From the NCBI RefSeq assembly GCF_001042635.1, contig NZ_AP012331.1, forward strand, positions 2,232,001-2,296,000: a stretch of 64,000 nt of DNA, in the 5' to 3' direction. Origin of the DNA: Bifidobacterium scardovii JCM 12489 = DSM 13734 (lineage in GTDB: Bacteria; Actinomycetota; Actinomycetes; Actinomycetales; Bifidobacteriaceae). The translations under genes were made by a program, and so were the position numbers. The notes below the pieces were generated by a model. It ran no database searches. It saw nothing but the letters and a program-made list of their open reading frames with translations, and had not been told where the DNA came from. The first letter of the stretch is position 1. Every line of letters starts with the position of its first letter. Below are positions 42,596-50,605 of this stretch, piece after piece.

Positions 42596-44071
42596 TCACG
42601 AACGGGGTTCGGCTTTCACCGGCACGGTGGCCGACAGCGTCCATTCGGCGTCTTGCGTAGCGATATGCAGGGCGCCGCCATGCCGCTCGAGCAATCGCCG
42701 GTAACGGTTGAGGCCGGTGCCGGTCGAAAGTTCCGCGTCGCCATCCGCATCCGACGGCGTGCGGACCGTGTCGATGCAGGCGATGCGCACGGCATCCAGT
42801 CCGATGCCGATCGTCATCACATAACCGGCTTCCGGGTCGGCATGCTTGGCGATGTTGCCGTACAGTTCCTCCAGCAGCCCGGCGACCAGATCGCTGCGCC
42901 CCGCTTCGCCATTGGCACCGGAGACAATCGTCTGGCCGTCAAAGCCCAGCTCCGCCAGCCGTTGATCGCCATTGCCCGCGATGCCGCGAATCTGCTCGGC
43001 AAGCGGACAGTCGCGCCCGTCCTCGGATCGCGACGCCCGCCGGCCGCCGCCGGCCCGCGAAGCGCCATCGTGAGCGCCGCCGTCCGGCCCGCGCGCATCC
43101 GCCGCCCGTGCATCCGCCTCTCCCCTGCCCTCGATCACGCCGATGACCTGATGCGTGCGGTCCAGCGCGCCCGCGGCCACGCCACGCAACTCGCGCAGCT
43201 CCTGGACGGACGGGACCTTGCCGTCGGCGATATCCTTGTCGAACCGCAGAATCAGATAGGCAAGGTCGTTGGACACGTAGTCGTGGATGTCCTGCGCCGC
43301 GCGCTCCCGCTGACGGCGATGGGCCAGTTCCGCGCGGGCCATGCTGCGTTCGTGATTCCACCGCGCCGCAATGCCGCCGAGTAGAAAACCGACGAACAGC
43401 ACGGCCACCGGCATCACCCCGTAGAGGGCAACCGTGCCGAGGATGAGCTGGCCACCGGTCCGACCGGTCGAGCCCGACGAATCGTCCGACCCGCCGGTCC
43501 CATCCGAACCGCCGGCTCCGGTATCGTCTCCGCCAGCCGACCCGCCGGCGACGCCATCCGAGCCTCTCAAACCGCCGGACACATCGCCGGACACATCGCC
43601 GGAGTCGGGCAAGCCGGACGAAGCCGGCGCATCGGGCATCGGAGCGGCCATATCGTTCGTGGAGCCGGAACCCCACGGCCAGCGGATCATTACGCCGGCA
43701 TGAACCAACCATGCCAGCAACGCCATTGAGGTGACGGCCACCGCCAGGCGCTTGTCCGTATATCCGGCGATGCCGACGGCCAGCAGTATGGCGAGCATCA
43801 TGGAGGAGGGCATGGCCATCGGGCTCAGGCACAACGCCGTCCACAGCGCAGCGGTCAGCACGCAGCCGGTCACGGGGCGGAACGCCATCAGGATTATGAC
43901 CGCGATGAACGCGAACGCGACGAGACAATCCGCCGTCGCCATATCACCGCTCGCGAATCCGGCAACCGTCTCCGCCGTGCAGACCAGAGCGACGACCAAC
44001 GTGGCAGTCAGCAGCCAGGCGTTGCGCACGCCTGCATCGAGAGCCGCCAGTTTTCCGCGGAACCCTGCCAT
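42596..44071 (-). CDS. serK: Sensor histidine kinase of the serpin locus
   Basis: 491 residues from ATG 44071 (GGGAGGTG upstream). The first 140 residues are an N-terminal membrane domain of four to five segments. Next is an extracytoplasmic Gly/Ser/Asp-rich low-complexity stretch of about 80 residues, then another membrane segment. The phospho-acceptor region RERAAQDIHDYVSNDLAYLIL (His in IHDY) is of the HisKA_3 type. The ATPase N-box is EELYGNIAKHA. Gene order with a LuxR-type regulator, a membrane protein and a serpin matches the SerRK system reported in B. breve. It probably senses host proteases or their effects at the surface. Confidence 0.85.
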   Translation of the reverse strand: MAGFRGKLAALDAGVRNAWLLTATLVVALVCTAETVAGFASGDMATADCLVAFAFIAVIILMAFRPVTGCVLTAALWTALCLSPMAMPSSMMLAILLAVGIAGYTDKRLAVAVTSMALLAWLVHAGVMIRWPWGSGSTNDMAAPMPDAPASSGLPDSGDVSGDVSGGLRGSDGVAGGSAGGDDTGAGGSDGTGGSDDSSGSTGRTGGQLILGTVALYGVMPVAVLFVGFLLGGIAARWNHERSMARAELAHRRQRERAAQDIHDYVSNDLAYLILRFDKDIADGKVPSVQELRELRGVAAGALDRTHQVIGVIEGRGEADARAADARGPDGGAHDGASRAGGGRRASRSEDGRDCPLAEQIRGIAGNGDQRLAELGFDGQTIVSGANGEAGRSDLVAGLLEELYGNIAKHADPEAGYVMTIGIGLDAVRIACIDTVRTPSDADGDAELSTGTGLNRYRRLLERHGGALHIATQDAEWTLSATVPVKAEPRS

Positions 44072-44136
44072 ATCAGCACCTCCCTCACCTCTCGCCTTGG
44101 AGCCCGGCCCGCCTTCAGGCCGCCGGCCGCCGCACA

Positions 44137-44796
44137 TCAGATCTCATGCCGTTTGACGCAGATGGATATGGCGTGGGCTCGGCTGCGGGCGCCGAGTTTG
44201 GCGAGCGCCCGGCGCTCATAGGTCGAAACCGTGACCGCGCCGACACCGAGTCGTTCGGCGACCTCCTTGGTGGTCAGCCCTTCCGCATACCAGCGCAATG
44301 TGTCGCGTTCCTTGGCGGAGAGCGCCCCGCGTCGGACGAAAGCGGCGTCCTCGAGCGACAGGTGGGCGGTCTCGGCGTCCACGAAGGGCTGCGCCCCGCC
44401 GCCCTCCACTGGGTTGGTGGGCAGCCCCTGAGCCGCGCCGCGGATGGCGAGCGCGAGGCCGTCCAGATCTGTTTTGCCGACCAGCGCCTGGGCGCCGCAC
44501 CGCGCGGCCTCGTCACGGAACGAGGCGAGCGCGTACGAGGTGACGCCCACGAGTCCGACTTCCGGCGTTTTGGCACGGATCGCCCGGCAGACCTCGGTGC
44601 CGGGGACATCGCCCATCGACATGTCGGTGACGAGCACATCCGGGCGTTTGGCCGGGCTCAGGCATCGGCTGATCGCCACGGCACCCAGATTCGTGGTCCA
44701 GACCACCTCGAAATCCGGGGCCATGCGTTCGATCATCGCCCTGAACACCTTCAGCGCGTACGGATCGTTGTCCACGATGCCGATGCGTATCGCCAT
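44137..44796 (-). CDS. serR: LuxR-type response regulator of the serpin locus
   Basis: 219 residues from ATG 44796 (GGAGGGG upstream). In the receiver domain, the acidic pair is D9/D11 in IVDNDPY, the phosphorylated aspartate is D58 in VLVTDMSMGD, and the conserved lysine is in VGKTDLDG. The LuxR-type helix-turn-helix is LSAKERDTLRWYAEGLTTKEVAERLGVGAVTVSTYERRALAKLG. It is encoded 65 bp before the kinase gene and is divergent from the membrane-protein gene of the locus. By the B. breve precedent it activates serpin expression. Confidence 0.88.
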   Translation of the reverse strand: MAIRIGIVDNDPYALKVFRAMIERMAPDFEVVWTTNLGAVAISRCLSPAKRPDVLVTDMSMGDVPGTEVCRAIRAKTPEVGLVGVTSYALASFRDEAARCGAQALVGKTDLDGLALAIRGAAQGLPTNPVEGGGAQPFVDAETAHLSLEDAAFVRRGALSAKERDTLRWYAEGLTTKEVAERLGVGAVTVSTYERRALAKLGARSRAHAISICVKRHEI

Positions 44797-44943
44797 TGCG
44801 CCCACCCCTCCAGTGTGCCCGATGCGGGGCGTCCCCGCCCGCGGTGTCATAACCGCTATGACAATCATCATCCCACGTTTTCCGCCGATTTACGATGGAA
44901 TCATCACCCAGTCCATAACAGTGCTGTGATGGGAGGGATACCG

Positions 44944-45996
44944 ATGAACCGGGCAGACGCACTCAAGAGGCCCAACAGGAGCGATGTCGCTCACGGCACC
45001 GGCCGGGCTTCCCGGCAATTCACATGGAACCGCGCGCATTGGATCGGCATGGTCGTATTGGCCATGGTGCTGTTGCTGCTGCAATTCGGCGCTTCCGCAT
45101 TTGCCGTCGTCGTCAGCGAGGCCGATCGCGAGGCGGGTTCGCCGGACCATTTCATTTGGCTGACCAGCATGATGACGTTCTGGCCGTTGGCACTGGGACT
45201 GGCGAACCTGATACTCGGTCTGATCCGCACCGGCAGCCTGTCGTTCCCGCTGGCGAGCACGCTGATCGGCCCGTTGGCGTTCGGCTGGACCAATCTGCGG
45301 TTCCAACCCGGATACCCGTACCTGACGTGGCCGGATTGGTGGGCGCTGATGCGTACCGACGGCCTGCGGCTCATCGGTCAGACGCTGTCCGGCATGGGCA
45401 TGCTGCTGGTGTTCTACGCCACAGTGGCGTTCATCTGCTATGCGATCGGCCGCTACGGGCTGCGCGAGTTGTTCGTGGATCCGGACCCGCTGACGCTCAA
45501 CGGCCGGATGCTGGCCTGGGTGCGCCGGGACACGATTCGCTTCGGCTGCTGGCTGGCAACGGCGATCACGTACGGATTGCTGCTGACGCTGATACTGGAT
45601 GGAAGCGGCCCGGCTGCTTTTGCCTTCGCACTGCTCATCAATTTTGTGGTTCCGCCCGCTCTGCTGGTCATCAACGGCATCTACGCACTGCGCCCGGACT
45701 CGCTGACGCATCCGTGGAAAAGCCTGCTGTTCCCACTAGTGTGCACACTGGTACCTGCGCCGATGCTCATGGCGCTCATCACGGTGTATGAAGACACGTG
45801 CCCGGTAGGAAGTACCTGCACGCTGATCGGCGACCGATATCTTTCCTGGAATTCGATAGATCAGGTCGCGCATTTCGTCATCGTGTTCGCCGTGGCGAGC
45901 CTCCTCGGGTTCGGCGTGGTGTGGGCCGTGGCGTCGGCCGCCACACGCATCGCTGCAAGGCGAGGGCGGAAGACGGAACCGCCCCGGAATCAGTGA
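44944..45996 (+). CDS. masp: Serpin-locus membrane-associated protein
   Basis: 350 residues from ATG 44944, with GGGAGGGA just upstream. About seven or eight hydrophobic segments (for example WIGMVVLAMVLLLLQFGASAFAVVV, LIGQTLSGMGMLLVFYATVAFICYAI, VAHFVIVFAVASLLGFGVVWAVA) and a basic C-terminus. No enzyme motif is recognised. It is divergent from serR by 147 bp and followed at 135 bp by the serpin gene. A protein in this position is reported to be co-controlled with the serpin in B. breve (masp); its role is not known. Confidence 0.72.
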   Translation: MNRADALKRPNRSDVAHGTGRASRQFTWNRAHWIGMVVLAMVLLLLQFGASAFAVVVSEADREAGSPDHFIWLTSMMTFWPLALGLANLILGLIRTGSLSFPLASTLIGPLAFGWTNLRFQPGYPYLTWPDWWALMRTDGLRLIGQTLSGMGMLLVFYATVAFICYAIGRYGLRELFVDPDPLTLNGRMLAWVRRDTIRFGCWLATAITYGLLLTLILDGSGPAAFAFALLINFVVPPALLVINGIYALRPDSLTHPWKSLLFPLVCTLVPAPMLMALITVYEDTCPVGSTCTLIGDRYLSWNSIDQVAHFVIVFAVASLLGFGVVWAVASAATRIAARRGRKTEPPRNQ

Positions 45997-46050
45997 GTCG
46001 GCGCTGCCTGTCGCGTCGCCGGGACGGCACCGCGAAAGGCAGCGCATTTA

Positions 46051-46079
46051 CCCCCCCCCCGAAGTTCGCCGAATATACT
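46051..46079 (+). promoter_or_regulatory. Serpin promoter with C10 tract
   Basis: A TATACT -10 box at 46074-46079 is preceded by a run of ten C at 46051-46060, where the spacer and -35 would be. No good -35 is in place at the current tract length, so the promoter may need SerR. Tract slippage would alter spacing. Confidence 0.6.
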
Positions 46080-46131
46080 GAAACCAGCCGATTCCGTGCG
46101 ATGGGACACGGGTCGAGGGGAAGGATTTATC

Positions 46132-47526
46132 ATGGTCATGACTCTTATGGAACAGTCCCGCCTGCACCGGCGGCGCAGGCGCCGCACCGCCCTGATCGCC
46201 GCTGCTGCCGTCGTGACGCTTGTCCTCGCCGTCGGCGGAGGTATCTGGTGGACCGCCGGCGACGGCAGCGCACTGGTTCACAATATGTTCAAGCCGAAGG
46301 CCACGCCTGCCACGCAGCCGATAATCGACAATACCTCAGCGTTTGCCTACCGCACCGCACCGGAATTCCTGGCGATGGAAGCCGGCGACCGAGGCACCGG
46401 CAATGTGAACTACTCCCCTGCTTCGATGTGGATGGCGTTGGCCATCGCCGCGCAGGGGGCCGATGGCACGACCCGCTCGCAGCTGGATGAGCTGCTGGGC
46501 TCCGGTTCGCTTGCCGATAGCGACTACCAATCGCTGCTGAGTTCGATCAACGGGCGATATTCGGGAGCGAAATCCGAGATGAGCGCCGCGAACTCGCTGT
46601 GGATCGATGACGGCTACTCCCTTGCCGGCGATTACCGATCCACCGTCAAGAAGATGTTCGATGCCGAAGTCGACACGCTGCCGTTCGGTAATCGGGCCGC
46701 CGCCAAGATGTCCGATTGGATCGCCAAGCATACGAACGGTTCGCTCAAGCCGAAGATCACGCTGCGGGACCGCGAGGTACTGTCCATCATCAACACCGTC
46801 TATGCGGATGGACGCTGGAAGGACCCGTTCAAGGAACAGGCCACCAGCGATGGCACTTTCCATGGCGAAGCCGGAGACACCCAGGTGCCGATGATGCACC
46901 GGACCTTCAGCCAGATGGCATACGGGCATGACGAGTTCAGCACCTGGCAGCGGGTGGAGATTCCGTTCGACAACGGCGGCAATCTGGCCATCGTGCTGCC
47001 GGCTGAAGGCCATTTCGACGAGTTGGCCGGCGATGCCAAGAAACTCGGTTGGGCGTTCGGCACATGTTCGGCAGCATCCCTTGGCGAGGGCGCAAGAGGT
47101 TGTGCCGCGGACAGCCCGTCCGGCTGGGGAGTCTCCGTAGACTCGGCCACGGTGAACGTCTCGCTGCCGAGATTCACCATCAACAGCACGTTCGATCCTG
47201 AGACCACCATCAAGGCGTTCGAGAAACTGGGAGCGACCGATGCATTCAGCTCAGACACCGCCGACTTCGCCAAGATGGTCGATGCCGGTTCACGCGGTGA
47301 GAACCTGTTCATCGGATCGATCCTGCAGGGCACGCGCATCGAGGTGAACGAAGCGGGGGCCAAGGCCATGTCCTTCACCAAGGCCGGCGCGGACTCCACT
47401 GGCGCGCCGGTGGACAACGTCGAGTTCACGGTGGATCGCCCATTCCTGTATTCGTACGCCACCCCGGACGGCGTGCCGCTGTTCATCGGGGCGGTGCGCA
47501 ATCTCGCCGGGAGCGCGCCGGAGTAG
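46132..47526 (+). CDS. ser: Serpin (serine protease inhibitor)
   Basis: 464 residues from ATG 46132 (GGGGAAGGA upstream). A basic N-terminus (HRRRRRRT) and one hydrophobic segment (ALIAAAAVVTLVLAVGGGIWW) give a membrane-anchored or secreted form. The serpin domain starts near residue 70 (NVNYSPASMWMALAIAAQGADGTT). The hinge EAGAKAMSF is followed by the exposed loop, and counting 17 residues puts Thr at P1 and Gly at P1'. FTVDRPFLYSYA is the usual closing strand. Bifidobacterial serpins inhibit elastase-type host proteases. Regulated by the nearby two-component system; the C10 tract upstream is notable. Confidence 0.93.
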   Translation: MVMTLMEQSRLHRRRRRRTALIAAAAVVTLVLAVGGGIWWTAGDGSALVHNMFKPKATPATQPIIDNTSAFAYRTAPEFLAMEAGDRGTGNVNYSPASMWMALAIAAQGADGTTRSQLDELLGSGSLADSDYQSLLSSINGRYSGAKSEMSAANSLWIDDGYSLAGDYRSTVKKMFDAEVDTLPFGNRAAAKMSDWIAKHTNGSLKPKITLRDREVLSIINTVYADGRWKDPFKEQATSDGTFHGEAGDTQVPMMHRTFSQMAYGHDEFSTWQRVEIPFDNGGNLAIVLPAEGHFDELAGDAKKLGWAFGTCSAASLGEGARGCAADSPSGWGVSVDSATVNVSLPRFTINSTFDPETTIKAFEKLGATDAFSSDTADFAKMVDAGSRGENLFIGSILQGTRIEVNEAGAKAMSFTKAGADSTGAPVDNVEFTVDRPFLYSYATPDGVPLFIGAVRNLAGSAPE

Positions 47527-47611
47527 GCCGGAGCGGCTGGATCGGCGATGCGGCCCGAACGGCGGCAGGAAAATCCTGGACAATCATCGCACCCGGTGTA
47601 TCGTTTGACGT

Positions 47612-48655
47612 ATGACCACGATGAAGGAGATCGCAGAGCAGACGGGGGTGTCGGTGTCCACCGTCTCCCTGGTGCTGAACAACCGTGACGCCGGCCGGGT
47701 CAAGCCCCGGATCGCGGCGAGGGTGCGCGAGACCGCCCAACGGCTGGGCTACACGTCGAATCCGCTGGCCCGGTCCCTGCGCACCGGCAAGACGCGCATC
47801 CTCGGCTTCATCAGCGAGGAGATCGCCACCACGCCGTACGCCGGCGGCATCATCCTCGGCGCGCAGGACGCGGCCAGCGCCCTCGGGTACATGCTGCTGA
47901 CCGTCAACACCGACGGCGCGACCAACGAGGACGACGAGATCGCCACGCTCAAGCGGTACGGCGTGGACGGCTTCATGTACGCGAAGATGTCGAACCGGTA
48001 CGCCGACGTGCCGGACAGCCTCGGGGACTATCCGCTCGTCCTGGTCGACGCCACCGACCGCGCCGGGCAGTTCCCCAGCATCGAGCCCGACGAGTTCCGC
48101 ATCGCGTACGACGCGACGGCGCGGCTGATCGGCGCGGGCTGCGAGCGCATCGCGTACGTCGGGTGCTCGGAGCCGATGATCGCCCAGGACGGGCGGCTCG
48201 AGGGGTACCGCCGCGCCCTTGAGGATGCGGGGCGGGACTACGACGATCGGCTCGTCGCCAACGTGCTCAACAACGGCCCGGCCCTGCGGGACGTGAGCGA
48301 CCTGTTCGACCGGGCCTGCCCCGACGGATTCTTCTGCTTCAACGACGCGCGCGCGTGGTACGTGTACGAATGCGCGGCGCGGCGCGGCCTGACCATCGGC
48401 AAGGACGTGTCGGTGGTCGGCGTCGACAACCACCGCGTGTTCGCGGAGACCTTCTACCCGCAGCTGACCACCGTGGAGCTGCCGCATTACGAGATGGGCT
48501 ACTGGGCGACGTGCAAGCTCGTGTCGATGATCGAGCAGCGCGACCTGCACGATCTGGCGCTGCCGCGCACCACCGCGCCCCTGCCGCCGCTGGACGCCCC
48601 GATCCCAGCGAAGATCCACTGCACGCTCATCGAAAAGGAATCCGTGCGCGGCTGA
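47612..48655 (+). CDS. LacI-family transcriptional regulator
   Basis: 347 residues. The helix-turn-helix is MKEIAEQTGVSVSTVSLVLNNRDAGRV (residues 4-30), with hinge NPLARSLRTGKTRILGFI. The periplasmic-binding-like sugar domain follows (GGIILGAQDAASALGYMLLTVNTD; GCERIAYVGCSE; GKDVSVVGVDNHRVFAE). It is upstream of the sucrose permease and GH32 genes, whose promoter carries two AATCGATT-centred palindromes at 48976-49001, so it is the likely local repressor (ScrR/CscR-like), relieved by sucrose or fructose derivatives. It has its own start close after the serpin stop. Confidence 0.9.
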   Translation: MTTMKEIAEQTGVSVSTVSLVLNNRDAGRVKPRIAARVRETAQRLGYTSNPLARSLRTGKTRILGFISEEIATTPYAGGIILGAQDAASALGYMLLTVNTDGATNEDDEIATLKRYGVDGFMYAKMSNRYADVPDSLGDYPLVLVDATDRAGQFPSIEPDEFRIAYDATARLIGAGCERIAYVGCSEPMIAQDGRLEGYRRALEDAGRDYDDRLVANVLNNGPALRDVSDLFDRACPDGFFCFNDARAWYVYECAARRGLTIGKDVSVVGVDNHRVFAETFYPQLTTVELPHYEMGYWATCKLVSMIEQRDLHDLALPRTTAPLPPLDAPIPAKIHCTLIEKESVRG

Positions 48656-48713
48656 ACGGCCGGCGCCGGCGCCCTCCCCCGCCGTATTCGACTTCGCCGC
48701 ACCGGTTCCGGCA

Positions 48714-48761
48714 GGCTCCCGCTGGCGGGAGCTGGCTCGCGAAGCGAGACTGAGGGTGGCA
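48714..48761. repeat. Dispersed palindromic repeat
   Basis: CTCCCGCTGGCGGGAG followed by a CTCGCGAAGCGAG palindrome and ACTGAGGGTGG; related to 579-746 and 11865-11908. Confidence 0.6.
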
Positions 48762-48975
48762 GATACGGTGCTCAATACCCTCGATGCCATCGACGGCGCG
48801 CACTTCGCACGCCACTACGGACAGCCCGTCGAACAGACCATTCGGCGGAGACACCCCTTTCCCGGTAACGGAACCCTGCATTTTCCCCGCATCCCGAAGC
48901 ATCGGGAAACCGCGCACCCGACCATGCACCCCATATCCGCGAACACACGCATAAAACCCGTTCGACACGCCGACA

Positions 48976-49012
48976 TCAATCGATTGACGTAAATCGATTG
49001 ACGCTTTATACT
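48976..49012 (+). promoter_or_regulatory. Sucrose operon promoter with two LacI-type operators
   Basis: -35 TTGACG (48984-48989), 17-bp spacer, -10 TATACT (49007-49012). The perfect palindrome TCAATCGATTGA (48976-48987) and a second AATCGATT core (48992-48999), 14 bp apart, overlap the -35 and spacer, so repressor binding would block RNA polymerase. Confidence 0.8.
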
Positions 49013-49128
49013 GAAACCATGATTCCCCACAAGGGCACGGCGGCACGGCGGGGAACCCGATAATCAAGAAATCGCAAGCAGCACCGCGGCGCATGGCGGC
49101 GTCTGCAAGAGAATGAAAAGGGTATGCA

Positions 49129-50463
49129 ATGGCAGCAGGAAAAACCGCGGCATGGAGGAACCCCTCCTATCTGCAAAGCTCCTTCGGCATCTTCATGTTC
49201 TTCTGCTCCTGGGGCATCTGGTGGTCGTTCTTCCGCATCTGGCTCGAGTCCCTCGGCCTGAGCGGCACCGAAGTCGGCACCATCTACTCCATCAACTCCG
49301 CGGCGACCATGATCATCATGTTCGCCTACGGCGTCATCCAGGACCAGCTCGGCATCAAGCGCAAGCTGGTGATCGTGGTCTCCGTGATCGCCGCGCTGGT
49401 CGGCCCCTTCGTCCAGTTCGTCTACGCGCCGATGATCTCCGCGGGCGGCACCACCCGCTGGATCGGCACCCTGATCGGCTCCATCGTCCTGTCGGCCGGA
49501 TTCATGGCCGCCTGCTCGCTGTTCGAGGCCGTCACCGAGCGCTACTCCCGCAAGTTCAACTTCGAATACGGCCAGTCCCGCGCCTGGGGATCCTTCGGTT
49601 ACGCGATCGTGGCCCTGTGCGCCGGGTTCCTGTTCAACATCAGCCCGATGATCAACTTCTGGATCGGCACCGCGTGCGGCCTCGGCATGCTGTGCATCTA
49701 CGCCTTCTGGGTTCCCTCCGAGCAGAAGGAGGAGCTCCGGAAGGAGGCCGACCCGAACGCCGAGAAGACCAACTCCTCCTTCAAGGAGATGGTCGGCGTG
49801 CTCAAGATGCCGACCCTGTGGGTGCTCATCGTCTTCATGCTGCTGACCAACACCTTCTACACCGTGTTCGACCAGCAGTGGTTCCCGGTCTACTACGCCG
49901 GCCTGTTCCCGACCGAGGCCATCGGCAACGCCACCTACGGCACGCTCAACGGCTTCCAGGTCTTCCTCGAGTCCGCGATGATGGGCGTCGTCCCGATCAT
50001 CATGAGGAAGATCGGCGTGCGCAACTCGCTGCTGCTCGGCGCCACCGTCATGTTCCTGCGCATCGGCCTGTGCGGCGTGTTCCACGACCCGGTCACCGTC
50101 TCCATCGTCAAGCTGTTCCACTCCATCGAGGTGCCGCTGTTCTGCCTGCCGGCGTTCCGCTACTTCACCCTGCACTTCGACACCAAGCTGTCCGCCACGC
50201 TGTACATGGTCGGATTCCAGATCGCCTCCCAGGTCGGCCAGATCATCTTCTCCACCCCGCTGGGCGCCTTCCATGACTACATGACCGGCGTGCTGCCGAA
50301 CAACGACATGGGCTCGCGCGTGACCTTCTGGGTCATCTCCGGCATCGTGCTGTGCGCCCTGATCTACGGCATCTTCGTCATCAAGCGCGACGATCAGGAA
50401 GTCGGCGGCGATCCGTTCTACACCGACAGGCAGCTCAAGCAGATGGCGGCCGCCAAGGCGTGA
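49129..50463 (+). CDS. cscB: Sucrose permease, LacY/CscB-type MFS transporter
   Basis: A 444-residue, 12-segment proton symporter of the oligosaccharide MFS subfamily. It starts with YLQSSFGIFMFFCSWGIWWSFFRIWLESLGLSGTEVGTIYS, and carries the cytoplasmic loop GVIQDQLGIKRKL, EAVTERYSRKFNFEYGQSRAWGSFGYA (family charge and GSFGYA motifs) and FDTKLSATLYMVGF. It precedes a GH32 enzyme and follows a LacI regulator, so it most probably imports sucrose and short fructo-oligosaccharides. Promoter and operators are at 48976-49012; AATG 49129 has GAAAAGGG upstream. Confidence 0.92.
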   Translation: MAAGKTAAWRNPSYLQSSFGIFMFFCSWGIWWSFFRIWLESLGLSGTEVGTIYSINSAATMIIMFAYGVIQDQLGIKRKLVIVVSVIAALVGPFVQFVYAPMISAGGTTRWIGTLIGSIVLSAGFMAACSLFEAVTERYSRKFNFEYGQSRAWGSFGYAIVALCAGFLFNISPMINFWIGTACGLGMLCIYAFWVPSEQKEELRKEADPNAEKTNSSFKEMVGVLKMPTLWVLIVFMLLTNTFYTVFDQQWFPVYYAGLFPTEAIGNATYGTLNGFQVFLESAMMGVVPIIMRKIGVRNSLLLGATVMFLRIGLCGVFHDPVTVSIVKLFHSIEVPLFCLPAFRYFTLHFDTKLSATLYMVGFQIASQVGQIIFSTPLGAFHDYMTGVLPNNDMGSRVTFWVISGIVLCALIYGIFVIKRDDQEVGGDPFYTDRQLKQMAAAKA

Positions 50464-50605
50464 TCCGCCCACGGGGCGCCGTCCGGCCCACACCGGAACG
50501 CGGCGCCCCGCCCCGGCCGGGGCATCCCGGCCGACGGGCGGCCCGCATCGGACATACATCAGAATCCGAAACCACCGAAACCACCGACAACGAAAGGACT
50601 CAACG

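Noticed and set aside
47483-48790. 435-codon minus-strand frame
   Set aside because: Antisense to the LacI gene, which has a clear helix-turn-helix and partner genes.
49006-50559. 517-codon minus-strand frame rich in Asp, Glu and His
   Set aside because: Antisense to the sucrose permease; its composition is the complement of membrane-helix codons.
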